Origin: an uncultured Lachnospiraceae bacterium
GTDB taxonomy: Bacteria; Bacillota; Clostridia; Lachnospirales; Lachnospiraceae
Assembly (NCBI GenBank): GCA_946566685.1
Contig: CAMNXA010000019.1
Location: 1-53,213 of the forward strand
Direction of reading: 5' to 3'
DNA: 53,213 bases
Part shown: piece by piece, positions 39,445 to 47,080 of the stretch
How positions within the stretch are numbered: position 1 is the first letter of the stretch
How the letters are laid out: the number at the start of each line of letters is the position of its first letter
Position numbers and translations under genes: made by a program
Notes under the pieces: generated by a model
Database searches by the model: none
Told to the model about the DNA's origin: nothing
The model's input: only the letters and a program-made list of their open reading frames with translations

Positions 39445-40635
39445 TCAAAGCAGGCATAACAGGACAACGGCCGCTATCACAACCGCGCCTGTTATCGCTA
39501 TCGCAAGCGGCAGACGAAAACTTTTTACTTTGGCCGGCGGCATGGGAGTTTCTGCCGGATACCCATTGTTCATGACCTCTCCGCCACCGGTTTGCTCCGG
39601 CACATCAAACATCTTTGTTACTGACATTTGTGTCACTGACATCTGCGTCATTTTTATGAGTGTTTCTTCCAGACGAGAGGCAAGCGTTTCCATATTCTGG
39701 GGCCGGACAGAGGGCTGCAATGACAATCCCCACATCAAAATCTGCTCCTGTTCCGGTGGCATGGATACTCCCAGTGCCGAAGGCGGAACAAGGGGATCAG
39801 GCTGATTATCAAAGGTAGTCGTCAACCGTTCGGGAGATGCCGGCGGTACTTTGCCTGTGATACAGTAATATAATGTAGCACAGATTGCATACAGATCCGT
39901 GTAAGAACCCTGTCCCCTTGTCTGATACTGCTCAATCGGGGCAAAGCCCGGCTTCAATACAACCGTCATGGAACGTCCGTCCTCCAGAGAACGGGCACAG
40001 CCAAAATCGAGCAGTTTCAGACTGCCGTCCGGCATCCACATGATGTTATCCGGCGCAATATCCCGATGAAGCACTCCCGCCTTATGCAGGTTCCCCAGAT
40101 CATATAACAGCGGCAGAAACTTGGGGATCAAGACCTGCGCCGGAATCCTCTCCTGCGATTGCATCATATGATACAGGGTCGATCCCTCCAGATACTCCAT
40201 CACCATATAAGCCGTATGATTTGCTTCAAAATAATCCAGAACATGCACAATGGAGGGCAGATGCGCTACGGCTCTCAGCATACTGGCCTCACTTAAGAAG
40301 CTTTGGATGCCGTGCTCATACACTTCCTCAAACCGCTCCTGCGGCCTGATGGAGGCATCCTGCATCCGCTGGGGCTGACAACGGGAAGGAAAATATTCTT
40401 TGATCGCCACCAACCGTCCTGACGTCAGTTCTTTGCCAATATAGGTCAGCCCAAAACCACCTTCCCCTTTCACAATACCGAACAAAAAGCTATGTCCATT
40501 TCCACTTCTAAGGACAGTCCCCACCGGCAGATGATGCGCCGGTGCATTCACCTCAATGCCATTGCCACAGACCGGACAGAATCTGGTCTGTGGACTCACA
40601 CTTTTCATACAATGCGGGCAAAACAGTTCAGACAT
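39445..40635 (-). CDS. Tail-anchored Ser/Thr protein kinase with zinc ribbon
   Basis: Protein of 396 residues. Starts FCPHCMKSVSPQTRFCPVCG (zinc ribbon), then a kinase domain at about 35-290 with GEGGFGLTY, VAIKEYFP, HRDIAPDNIMW, DFGCARS and the activation-segment GFAPIEQYQTRGQGSYTDLYA. A linker with repeated MTQMSVT leads to a C-terminal helix (LPLAIAITGAVVIAAVVLLCLL, outlined) with almost nothing beyond, so it has no external sensor. Start codon lies one base after the stop of the protease-FHA gene, with GGGAGG within that gene's end, indicating translational coupling. Close paralogue of the larger kinase 72 bases downstream. Confidence 0.92.
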   Translation of the reverse strand: MSELFCPHCMKSVSPQTRFCPVCGNGIEVNAPAHHLPVGTVLRSGNGHSFLFGIVKGEGGFGLTYIGKELTSGRLVAIKEYFPSRCQPQRMQDASIRPQERFEEVYEHGIQSFLSEASMLRAVAHLPSIVHVLDYFEANHTAYMVMEYLEGSTLYHMMQSQERIPAQVLIPKFLPLLYDLGNLHKAGVLHRDIAPDNIMWMPDGSLKLLDFGCARSLEDGRSMTVVLKPGFAPIEQYQTRGQGSYTDLYAICATLYYCITGKVPPASPERLTTTFDNQPDPLVPPSALGVSMPPEQEQILMWGLSLQPSVRPQNMETLASRLEETLIKMTQMSVTQMSVTKMFDVPEQTGGGEVMNNGYPAETPMPPAKVKSFRLPLAIAITGAVVIAAVVLLCLL

Positions 40636-40636
40636 A

Positions 40637-42031
40637 CTAATTGCCTCCCTTTTGCGTCAATACAAATGTTTCCGCCTCCGAGCCAAGACTGAACCGTTCC
40701 CCCGTCCTGATCTGTATTGCCTGCCCTGCGGACATCTTTTCTCCCGTGGTTAAGAAAGTTCCATGGCTTGCTCCCAGGTCCTTGATCCATATGTTCCCGT
40801 TATCATACCATACCTGACAGTGTTTACCGCTGACACCTGCCGTTGCCGCCGGGAAAACAACGTTACAAACCTCCGCTTTTCGTCCAAGCGTCAAAGGCAC
40901 GCTTTTCCGGATCATAAAGCGCCGGCCTTCCAGGGCGCCGGACACGCCCTGCAGGCGATAGCCGGAATCATCCCCGGGCGAGGATGGGTTCCCGGACACA
41001 GAGGAAGCGGCAGGCTGTGATGCCGGGGAATTTACAGCGGGCGCAGGAGCCTCCTGCCTCACACCTGGCAAAACTTCCTTCTTCTTTTTCCCCTTTACGA
41101 TAAGCACAATGATAAGTACCACGATCAATAAGAGCGCCACGCCGCCGGCAGCGCCGATCATCACCGCATTGCTGCCCATCGGGGCATCTGTTTCCAACAC
41201 ATAAGGAACGCCGTATAGATTCAGAAGTGCGATCACCTCGTCAATATTAACGGCATATGCCGCCGCTTCGGCATTGTCATTCGTGACACCCCAGGCGCTG
41301 ATGCCGACCGCCGCACCGTTTTCATTTACAATGGGGCCGCCGGAATTGCCATGTCCGATGGAGACGTCCACCTGTATATTCTGCACGCCGGTCCCTGACG
41401 TTGTCGTCAGGCGGCTGATGATACCGGATGTAAAAGTCAGATCATCCAATCCCCATGTGCTGACCGAATCCACTACCGGATTGTCCGCAATGCCGGGATA
41501 CCCGATCGCATAAACCGTAGAGCCCACCATATCCCCTGTAGGAGAACATAATCGCAGGGCACGCCGTTTGTCCGTGGGAGAGGCAATGCGCAGCACGGCC
41601 ACATCCGCCACCTCATTGTACCCGACCACATAAGCCTCCACATAATCCTCGGAATCAAAATACACACGCACATAACTCTTCAACGCATATTGGGTACCAT
41701 TTTCGTCTGTAAAAGAAGTATTCTGTCCCGCGCCAAAATATAGATAATCGGCAATCACATGATGGTTCGTGACCAGATACTGCGGAGCCTCCCCTTCCTT
41801 ACCAATGAAAAAACCGCTCCCGTGCGCTACACCTGCCTCCACGCCGTCAAGCGCAACATATTCACTGACTACCACAACACCGTTTTTGGCATCTGCATAG
41901 CCGGAAGCCGCAGAACCGGCTCCGCCGCATCCCGTACATCCCAGGACAGCCAGCAGACAGACACTAAATAACCAGATTGCTGCTCTCTTCCGAGCCATTT
42001 TCCTTTTCTTATTGCCATTATTCATTTTCAT
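40637..42031 (-). CDS. Trypsin-like protease ectodomain fused to cytoplasmic FHA
   Basis: Protein of about 464 residues from ATG 42031 (GGAGGG just upstream; longer starts exist). A signal anchor or lipoprotein-like segment (IWLFSVCLLAVLGCTGCGG) precedes an S1C-type protease with the full triad: His in TNHHVIADY near 89, Asp in VADVAVLRI near 143, Ser in GHGNSGGPIV near 229. A membrane helix near 280-310 and a basic stop-transfer follow, then a proline/serine linker and a C-terminal FHA domain (LTLGRKAEVCNVVFP, GVSGKHCQVWYD, SHGTFLTTG). Topology: protease outside, phosphothreonine reader inside. A link between external proteolysis and kinase signalling is an inference. Confidence 0.88.
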   Translation of the reverse strand: MKMNNGNKKRKMARKRAAIWLFSVCLLAVLGCTGCGGAGSAASGYADAKNGVVVVSEYVALDGVEAGVAHGSGFFIGKEGEAPQYLVTNHHVIADYLYFGAGQNTSFTDENGTQYALKSYVRVYFDSEDYVEAYVVGYNEVADVAVLRIASPTDKRRALRLCSPTGDMVGSTVYAIGYPGIADNPVVDSVSTWGLDDLTFTSGIISRLTTTSGTGVQNIQVDVSIGHGNSGGPIVNENGAAVGISAWGVTNDNAEAAAYAVNIDEVIALLNLYGVPYVLETDAPMGSNAVMIGAAGGVALLLIVVLIIVLIVKGKKKKEVLPGVRQEAPAPAVNSPASQPAASSVSGNPSSPGDDSGYRLQGVSGALEGRRFMIRKSVPLTLGRKAEVCNVVFPAATAGVSGKHCQVWYDNGNIWIKDLGASHGTFLTTGEKMSAGQAIQIRTGERFSLGSEAETFVLTQKGGN

Positions 42032-42099
42032 ATTTCCCTCCATACCGGAGCTCTTTTTGATCTCCACCTAATCAAAACCGCACATTTAATATTTTATCG

Positions 42100-42813
42100 T
42101 TATACCGTTATCCAGACCGCCGCCGCAGTATTATTGTCGTTATCCTGATCCGCGCGGCCATCCAGATGATGTTTCATCCGTCCCAGCCAATCTTCCACAG
42201 ACACCGCCCTGCGCAATTCTTTTTCCATTTCCGCCTCATAGACATATTCCCAGAACCCATCCGTACAGAGCAAAAAGGCGTGTTCTCCCGGGGATAATTC
42301 CTGTTCCTGGGCATCCGCGCTCATATTACTTTCCTGCCCTAAAGCCCGGAAAATATGACTGCGGTCCTCGTGAAAACGGATGTCCTCCTGTTTAATCTGT
42401 CCCATCAGCACTGCAATCTGTGAAGAACTGTGATCCCTTGTCTGAAAAACCAGCTTCCCGTCTATAAAATGATACAGCCTGGAATCCCCCACATGTGCCC
42501 ACTGTGCACGCCCCCTTGCAATCGACAGGATAACGGCTGTGGTTTTCATTTTACAGACCGGCGTCTGCAAAGACAGAATCCTGCGATGCGCCGTCTGCGC
42601 CAGTTCGCATAGTAAAGCCGGTGTTGCACTGCCATGCCAGCCCTCCAGAATCACCTTCACGGCCTCCCTGGATGCAATTTCCCCGCCGCCATGCCCGCCA
42701 AGGCCATCCGCTAACACCACACACAGATTGTCTTTTGCTGTCTGCTTACAATCCACACAATCCTCATTGTATGGCCGTCCGCCGATGTCTGTACAGCTTG
42801 CATACGAAATCAA
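42100..42813 (-). CDS. PP2C-type Ser/Thr phosphatase (second copy)
   Basis: Protein of 237 residues. The only start with a good site is TTG 42813, eight bases after AAAGGGGG and 20 bases after the previous phosphatase; the ATG nearby is out of frame. Metal-binding PP2C motifs: CTDIGGRPYNEDC, VLADGLGGHGGGEIAS, VGDSRLYHF, and CTDGFWEYV. It would reverse kinase marks made by the two kinases encoded downstream. Shorter than its neighbour and without membrane segments. Confidence 0.9.
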   Translation of the reverse strand: MISYASCTDIGGRPYNEDCVDCKQTAKDNLCVVLADGLGGHGGGEIASREAVKVILEGWHGSATPALLCELAQTAHRRILSLQTPVCKMKTTAVILSIARGRAQWAHVGDSRLYHFIDGKLVFQTRDHSSSQIAVLMGQIKQEDIRFHEDRSHIFRALGQESNMSADAQEQELSPGEHAFLLCTDGFWEYVYEAEMEKELRRAVSVEDWLGRMKHHLDGRADQDNDNNTAAAVWITV

Positions 42814-42832
42814 TTTCCATACCCCCTTTGTC

Positions 42833-43642
42833 CTACTGACACCCGATAATGACTGCGGTATAGTTATCCTGATTGCTATAGCCTTTCTCCTGTATTGCCC
42901 TGTGAATCTGCTCCGCCGACTCTTCCGGATCTGCTCCCAGACAGTTGACCAGTTCCTCATTACTAAGCGCATTATAGACACCATCGCTCATGAACAGGAG
43001 CATATCCCCTGCCACCAGCCTGACCGGCTCTGCCGGGAAATCAACATACTGCAAGGCCCCCATTCCCAGAAAGCTTGTCAATCCACTTCCCCGGGAGTCT
43101 GTGTATATCTCCTGTAATGGTATCTCTCCGTTAACGGCATCCAGCGCCAGCTTGTTTCTATAGATATGCTCTCTGTTGAGCTGCATGAGGATGCCCTGCC
43201 GGTACAGGACGATCCTGCTGTCGCCCACCGTCAGAAAGGATAAAGCGCTCTCCCGTATCAATCCCATCACAAGCGTGGAACCACTCTTACTAAGCCCTGC
43301 GGGACCCAGCAATTCATTGACCCCTTCTACTGCCTTCTGCGCCAGCATCAAAAGCATCTGTTCCGGCGTACATTTTCCCTGATAGAGGAAAAACTCATCT
43401 AAAATGGATGCAACCGCCGCCGTGCTCACCTTATCGCCGTCCGCAAGGCCTCCCATCCCGTCCGCTACTACCGCCAGTACGCCATGGGTCTCCATCAGCG
43501 CCTCATCCGACACGCCAAAGCAATCCTGCTGTCCCGAGCGCTCCCCCTGTTCATGCAGCTTGCCAATCCTGACAGTCTCCACAGGCTTTGCTGTCAATAC
43601 GGAATCTGTGTCTGCACGTTCCTTTTTCCTTCTAAACCTCAT
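42833..43642 (-). CDS. PP2C-type Ser/Thr phosphatase (first copy)
   Basis: Protein of 269 residues with a basic start (MRFRRKKERAD). PP2C motifs are complete: GERSGQQDCFGV, VVADGMGGLADGDKVS, LTVGDSRIVLYR, FMSDGVYNALS and QDNYTAVII. Starts one base after the stop of the zinc-ribbon FHA gene, so translation is coupled. Two different phosphatases in one operon suggest separate substrates or separate regulation. Confidence 0.93.
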   Translation of the reverse strand: MRFRRKKERADTDSVLTAKPVETVRIGKLHEQGERSGQQDCFGVSDEALMETHGVLAVVADGMGGLADGDKVSTAAVASILDEFFLYQGKCTPEQMLLMLAQKAVEGVNELLGPAGLSKSGSTLVMGLIRESALSFLTVGDSRIVLYRQGILMQLNREHIYRNKLALDAVNGEIPLQEIYTDSRGSGLTSFLGMGALQYVDFPAEPVRLVAGDMLLFMSDGVYNALSNEELVNCLGADPEESAEQIHRAIQEKGYSNQDNYTAVIIGCQ

Positions 43643-43643
43643 A

Positions 43644-44306
43644 TCAAGCCTCGCCCCATGTAAATTTTTCGCCGCACATACCTATAAACATCAGTTTTGT
43701 GGTCCCTATCGTGATCAGATCGAAGCTTTGGATTTCCATACCGCCGCCGATCACAGGCATATCATTTACCAGAAGTACATTCTTACCCTGTTCATGTGCA
43801 ATATAAAATTTTCTCGTCTGCGGCACATAAGTGACATTGGCGTCTTTCTCAGCAGATATGGTATTATCCCCATGAATACAGATATCCCCGGCTTCTCTTC
43901 CGATATAGTTATAACCGGTATGGATCCGGTAATCTGTTCCGCGGCAGGGTCCCTCCACCGCTACCAGCCAGCCGACCACCGGCACCGGCGCTCCGGCCGG
44001 CGTGGAAATATCCACAAACTGTGTCTTACTCATGGACTGTGCCGCCCGCTTCTTTACCTGTGGAATCTCTGTGGGGCCAAAATTGCCATATTGCCCGTAT
44101 GTATCCTCTCCTCCCACATCCGTTGTCTTGCCGATTCCTCCATAATCCGGACTCTCACCCGCATTATCTGCAAACGGATCCACCGTGGGCGAAAAGCTGC
44201 CCGAACTGCAATAAGGACAGCTCTCGTATCGATTGGCATCATAATAATGCCCTTGGGGACAACTGATAATCTTCTGTCTGATCTCTGCCATACTACTTTC
44301 CTCCAT
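43644..44306 (-). CDS. FHA-domain protein with Cys-rich N-terminus
   Basis: Protein of 220 residues. N-terminal KIISCPQGHYYDANRYESCPYC is a likely zinc-binding knuckle. A linker with many Gly and Thr (for example GGIGKTTDVGGEDTYGQ, with Thr that could be kinase targets) leads to a C-terminal FHA domain at about 125-215 (NYIGREAGDICIHGDNTIS). The FHA Ser and Arg positions are recognisable but the classical SxxH is weak. Cytosolic. It may be the kinase substrate that docks on other FHA or kinase parts, as in GarA-like adaptors; that is an inference. Confidence 0.85.
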   Translation of the reverse strand: MEESSMAEIRQKIISCPQGHYYDANRYESCPYCSSGSFSPTVDPFADNAGESPDYGGIGKTTDVGGEDTYGQYGNFGPTEIPQVKKRAAQSMSKTQFVDISTPAGAPVPVVGWLVAVEGPCRGTDYRIHTGYNYIGREAGDICIHGDNTISAEKDANVTYVPQTRKFYIAHEQGKNVLLVNDMPVIGGGMEIQSFDLITIGTTKLMFIGMCGEKFTWGEA

Positions 44307-44334
44307 CTTCCTTATTTACGCACACTATAGCACC

Positions 44335-45054
44335 CTAAAATACAACGACCTGAAACAAATTTCCCCTATTTCCCAAATAGAACCTTGTTCCTGCCGCAAC
44401 CGGCTCAGGGTAATTGGGCGGGAGCTGCTTGCCATCTGCCAGATAAGTGCCGTAACTGGACCCCAGATCCACAAGTACCGGTATCCCCTGCTGCCAGCGG
44501 ATACTGGCATGCCTCCTGCTGACACCGGGAGTTCCTTCCGGCATCCTGACCGCGCATACCGGATCTCTGCCAAATACGATCTCGCCTCCCCGAATTGGGT
44601 ATGTCTGCCCCTGCAAGGATCCTGCCACACACTGCACCGCCAGATGTCCCTGCCCGGGTATTGCGCTGTTTCCTCCGCTTCCCATATAGGAACTTCCATT
44701 ACCCATGCCCTTCGGATTGGGGCCATATCTGTTATTCCCCGGCTGACTGTCCTGTGACAGCCATACGATCATCAATATCAGACCGACAATCGGTATATAC
44801 GAGATAAAATACCATGCGCCGCTCTTGCCGATATCATGAAAACGGCGCCAGCTGACCGCCAGATTGGGAATAAAGGACGCCAACAGATAGACCGGTATCA
44901 GGACAGCAAATATACCGGTAACCGACAACATCCCCAAAGCAAACAGCACCAGATACTGGAATAACTGAAAGTACCAGAATTCACTGCGCCTGGCCCGCCC
45001 CTCAAATCTTGCATAATTAGCAAAAACATGTTCAACAGCTCCCATCAGACTCAT
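44335..45054 (-). CDS. DUF805 membrane domain fused to FHA
   Basis: Protein of 239 residues from ATG 45054 (AAAGGAGCGG upstream; a longer frame has no site). Starts with the DUF805 signature ANYARFEGRARRSEFWYFQL and four membrane helices to about residue 115, with SWRRFHDIGKSG between them. A Gly/Asn linker follows, then a C-terminal FHA domain (IVFGRDPVCAVRMPEGTPGVSRRHASIRW, in part, and GSSYGTYLADGKQLPP). FHA Arg, Ser and His residues are all present, so phosphothreonine binding is likely. First gene of the cluster; it would bring phosphorylated partners to the membrane. Confidence 0.92.
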   Translation of the reverse strand: MSLMGAVEHVFANYARFEGRARRSEFWYFQLFQYLVLFALGMLSVTGIFAVLIPVYLLASFIPNLAVSWRRFHDIGKSGAWYFISYIPIVGLILMIVWLSQDSQPGNNRYGPNPKGMGNGSSYMGSGGNSAIPGQGHLAVQCVAGSLQGQTYPIRGGEIVFGRDPVCAVRMPEGTPGVSRRHASIRWQQGIPVLVDLGSSYGTYLADGKQLPPNYPEPVAAGTRFYLGNRGNLFQVVVF

Positions 45055-45220
45055 GACAAACCGCTCCTTTTCCTGTGGATTGTGATATTGAAGCCATTTT
45101 AACATTTCCTTTTTGCGAATCGTCCAACTGGTTTCCAGGGAGAATTTTCAGGGACTTCTTGCATAACCCCCTGCCCCTTTGCATAAACTTAAAAAAAAGA
45201 TTCATTATGGGGATATTTGT

Positions 45221-45676
45221 ATGAGTTCTAAAACCAAAATTGTCGTGCTTCACGTAAAAGAGTTAATATATACCGGCATCTTCGCGGCCCTCGGTATCCT
45301 CTTCATCATCCTGCTCATCATCATGTTCCTGCCCAAAGACGAAAAAAAAGAGACCATGTCCACCGTGACGCAGACCACGGAAAACTCCTACGTGCCTGGC
45401 GTCTACACGACCTCTTTAATCTTAAATGACAATGTGGTGGAGATTGAAGTGACAGTGGACGAAAAGAATATCAATGCCATCCGGCTTGTGAATCTGGATG
45501 AGGCCGTCACCACGATGTATCCTCTTATCCAGCCTTCCTTCGAGGATCTGGCGGATCAGATCATCACGAACCAGAGTCTGGAGGGGGTTACATATAGCGA
45601 TGACAGCAAATATACTTCCATGATCCTCCTGGATGCCATTACCAGTTCCCTGAATAAGGCACTGGAAGAAAAGTAA
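45221..45676 (+). CDS. Small membrane-anchored protein, FMN-binding-like
   Basis: Protein of 151 residues from ATG 45221, with GGGGAT before it. One helix at about 15-35 (IYTGIFAALGILFIILLIIMF, outlined) and an extracellular domain: YVPGVYTTSLILNDNVVEIEV and NAIRLVNLDE are reminiscent of FMN-binding domains, but no flavin-attachment Thr motif is obvious. Conserved-looking but not assignable. Divergent from the phosphothreonine cluster. Its stop codon lies inside a partial hairpin-repeat copy. Confidence 0.65.
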   Translation: MSSKTKIVVLHVKELIYTGIFAALGILFIILLIIMFLPKDEKKETMSTVTQTTENSYVPGVYTTSLILNDNVVEIEVTVDEKNINAIRLVNLDEAVTTMYPLIQPSFEDLADQIITNQSLEGVTYSDDSKYTSMILLDAITSSLNKALEEK

Positions 45677-45686
45677 ATTTGCTTCG
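45669..45686 (+). repeat. Partial hairpin repeat, copy C
   Basis: AAAAGTAAATTTGCTTCG, the left end of the repeat family, without the inner stems. It overlaps the stop codon of the small membrane protein, so the element end supplies the TAA. Confidence 0.7.
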
Positions 45687-45717
45687 TGGCAGTCTCTCCT
45701 AAGACCACTACGTAGTA

Positions 45718-45753
45718 CAAGGGTCAGTCTCCTTCTCTGGAAACTGGCCCTTG
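45718..45753. other. Strong hairpin between converging units
   Basis: CAAGGGTCAG and CTGGCCCTTG form a 10-bp stem with one G-T pair. There is no T-run on either side, so it may be a processing or weak terminating structure between the converging genes. Confidence 0.5.
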
Positions 45754-45778
45754 CATAAAATATATCAATTTTCCAACT

Positions 45779-46147
45779 CTATGCCTTTTCAGCTAATCCA
45801 AGCCTGTCATATCCCATACAGACCAGAATTTCATCTAACATACTAAATAGCTTTATCTGTGCAATGGACATACATTTTTCTTCCATAACCTTATCATAAT
45901 CATCTGGAATCTGGTCAAATTTTAGAAAAACATCTGCCTCCAATTCTATTTTCATATCATCCTTTTCAGGCGTAATAATAGATAATTCCATATTCAATAC
46001 AGCCTTTTTTTCCTCCAGATTCTTGGGCGCTCTTGTCCTGGCCCGGCATCCGATTTTTAATTCAAACCTCTTTGACAATGTTCGCGAAATTTCAATATGG
46101 GAACTGATGATTCTTACATAACTGATTTTGGGATTAACTTCCAACAT
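45779..46147 (-). CDS. Small SecB-like putative chaperone next to HicAB
   Basis: Protein of 122 residues. Its start overlaps the hicB stop by 14 bases and has its own GAAGGAG site. The pattern of alternating beta strands (KKAVLNMELSIIT, KIELEADVFLKFDQIP) followed by DDYDKVMEEKCMSIAQIKLFSMLDEILVCMGY parallels SecB-type proteins, where strands of this kind lead to a conserved helix before a short tail. SecB-like genes are known beside HicAB and HigBA modules, where the chaperone supports the antitoxin. Assignment rests on pattern, length and context; no close match is claimed. Confidence 0.55.
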   Translation of the reverse strand: MLEVNPKISYVRIISSHIEISRTLSKRFELKIGCRARTRAPKNLEEKKAVLNMELSIITPEKDDMKIELEADVFLKFDQIPDDYDKVMEEKCMSIAQIKLFSMLDEILVCMGYDRLGLAEKA

Positions 46148-46619
46148 ATGATATATTCTCCTTCTTTGTTAATAATATGCCCTCATTATAATAAGCCGAA
46201 AGATTATTAATAGGCTCCACATTCCAATCAACTTTCTGCGTACTGTATGGAATATAAACGACTGTTTCCTTTATATTAGTATCTGGTTGTTCAAATGACC
46301 TCTCTATAGCCTTCGTCACATACTGATTCAATGTTATCTTTTGTTCGGCCGCAGCCAATGCTGCTTTTTTATGCAGTTCCGGTGAAATCCTGATGTTAAA
46401 GGTGCCTTTAAACTCTTTGTCCGGACTTTTACCGACTTTTTCACACAATTCCAAATAATTGTCAATGCTCTGTTCAAACATGGCTTTTAATTCTTCTACT
46501 GTGCTCCCATGAAAATTTAAAGAATCTGTTATCCCAAATACTTCTCCTACAAAAATATTATCATCTGCATCAAATTCTATCGAAGCATGATAGCCTTTAT
46601 ATTCCAGCATTGAACTCAT
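46134..46619 (-). CDS. hicB: HicB family antitoxin with C-terminal extension
   Basis: Protein of 161 residues. N-terminal HicB fold at about 4-60 (YKGYHASIEFDADDNIFVGEVFGI, in pieces; LNFHGSTVEELKAMFEQSID) and a ribbon-helix-helix DNA-binding part at about 72-110 (GTFNIRISPELHKKAALAA, ITLNQYVTKAIERS). Residues 111-161 form an extra tail with hydrophobic and aromatic patches (VVYIPYS, AYYNEGILL) beyond the usual HicB end. HicB binds and neutralises HicA and normally represses its own promoter. The tail could be a chaperone-addiction segment. Confidence 0.9.
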   Translation of the reverse strand: MSSMLEYKGYHASIEFDADDNIFVGEVFGITDSLNFHGSTVEELKAMFEQSIDNYLELCEKVGKSPDKEFKGTFNIRISPELHKKAALAAAEQKITLNQYVTKAIERSFEQPDTNIKETVVYIPYSTQKVDWNVEPINNLSAYYNEGILLTKKENISYVGS

Positions 46620-46648
46620 TTCCGTCTTCCTTTCACTAATTTATATTT

Positions 46649-46909
46649 TTAAGCAATCTCTCCAATATCTTTTAAAAACTGTATCGTCTTTTTAATCTGA
46701 TAACCATATAATTCGTTGCCCGGATGTGGTTCATCAAATTGTAATATACGTTTTGTTTCATTATGGACAAACCCAATCCCCGATCCTCTTCCTCCCGAAA
46801 ACTTTGTACAGTTACATTTATTCATCAGTAAATCCAGTTCCCTTTTTGTAAAATTTTTAGGAATTGGCTTTCGGCTGATTTTCTCTATCAAGTCATTTTT
46901 CTTTGGCAT
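46649..46909 (-). CDS. hicA: HicA family mRNA interferase toxin
   Basis: Protein of 86 residues; small double-stranded-RNA-binding-like fold that degrades mRNA in a ribosome-independent way. The order toxin-antitoxin is usual for hicAB. The glycine-rich loop reads GGRGSGIGFVH, so the His that follows GS in the canonical toxin is not at the same place; H49 may substitute, or activity may be reduced. The C-terminal PHPGNELYGYQIKKTI matches the family. GGAG lies upstream; a promoter with an inverted-repeat operator is seen at 46941-46991. Confidence 0.88.
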   Translation of the reverse strand: MPKKNDLIEKISRKPIPKNFTKRELDLLMNKCNCTKFSGGRGSGIGFVHNETKRILQFDEPHPGNELYGYQIKKTIQFLKDIGEIA

Positions 46910-46940
46910 CTATAAGTATCACTCCACAGCATCATTATTT

Positions 46941-46991
46941 GCAACTATTTTTCAGTTGCTATATTTTAGCACATTATTATGTATGATTCAA
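46941..46991 (-). promoter_or_regulatory. Promoter and operator of hicAB
   Basis: TTGAAT at 46986-46991, 17 bases, TAAAAT at 46963-46968 on the minus strand. Just after the -10, GCAACT (46941-46946) and AGTTGC (46954-46959) form a perfect 6-bp dyad covering the expected start, a fitting operator for the HicB RHH domain. Confidence 0.65.
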
Positions 46992-47025
46992 TAAAAAAAG
47001 AGAATTTGTTAAAAGATTAATGAAA

Positions 47026-47065
47026 CAGGCCCGCTCCGCCACCACCAAGTGACAAAGCAGGCCTG
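47026..47065 (-). terminator. Probable terminator of the alpha-galactosidase operon
   Basis: On the minus strand CAGGCCTGCT and AGCGGGCCTG pair in a ten-base stem with one mismatch and a large loop, then TTTCATT. It lies about 16 bases after the stop at 47081. Confidence 0.65.
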
Positions 47066-47080
47066 CTTCTTTATGGTGAA

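Noticed and set aside
42814..42984. A 57-residue N-terminal extension of the second PP2C phosphatase
   Set aside because: It would overlap the preceding phosphatase gene by about 150 bases and has no PP2C features; TTG 42813 has a good ribosome binding site.
43404..44330. A 308-codon plus-strand frame opposite the FHA and PP2C genes
   Set aside because: The opposite strand encodes clear FHA and PP2C domains with coupled starts; this frame has no family features.
35632..45054. The kinase/FHA cluster as part of a type VI or ESX-type secretion locus
   Set aside because: No structural secretion gene, WXG100 protein or FtsK-like ATPase is present within the window.
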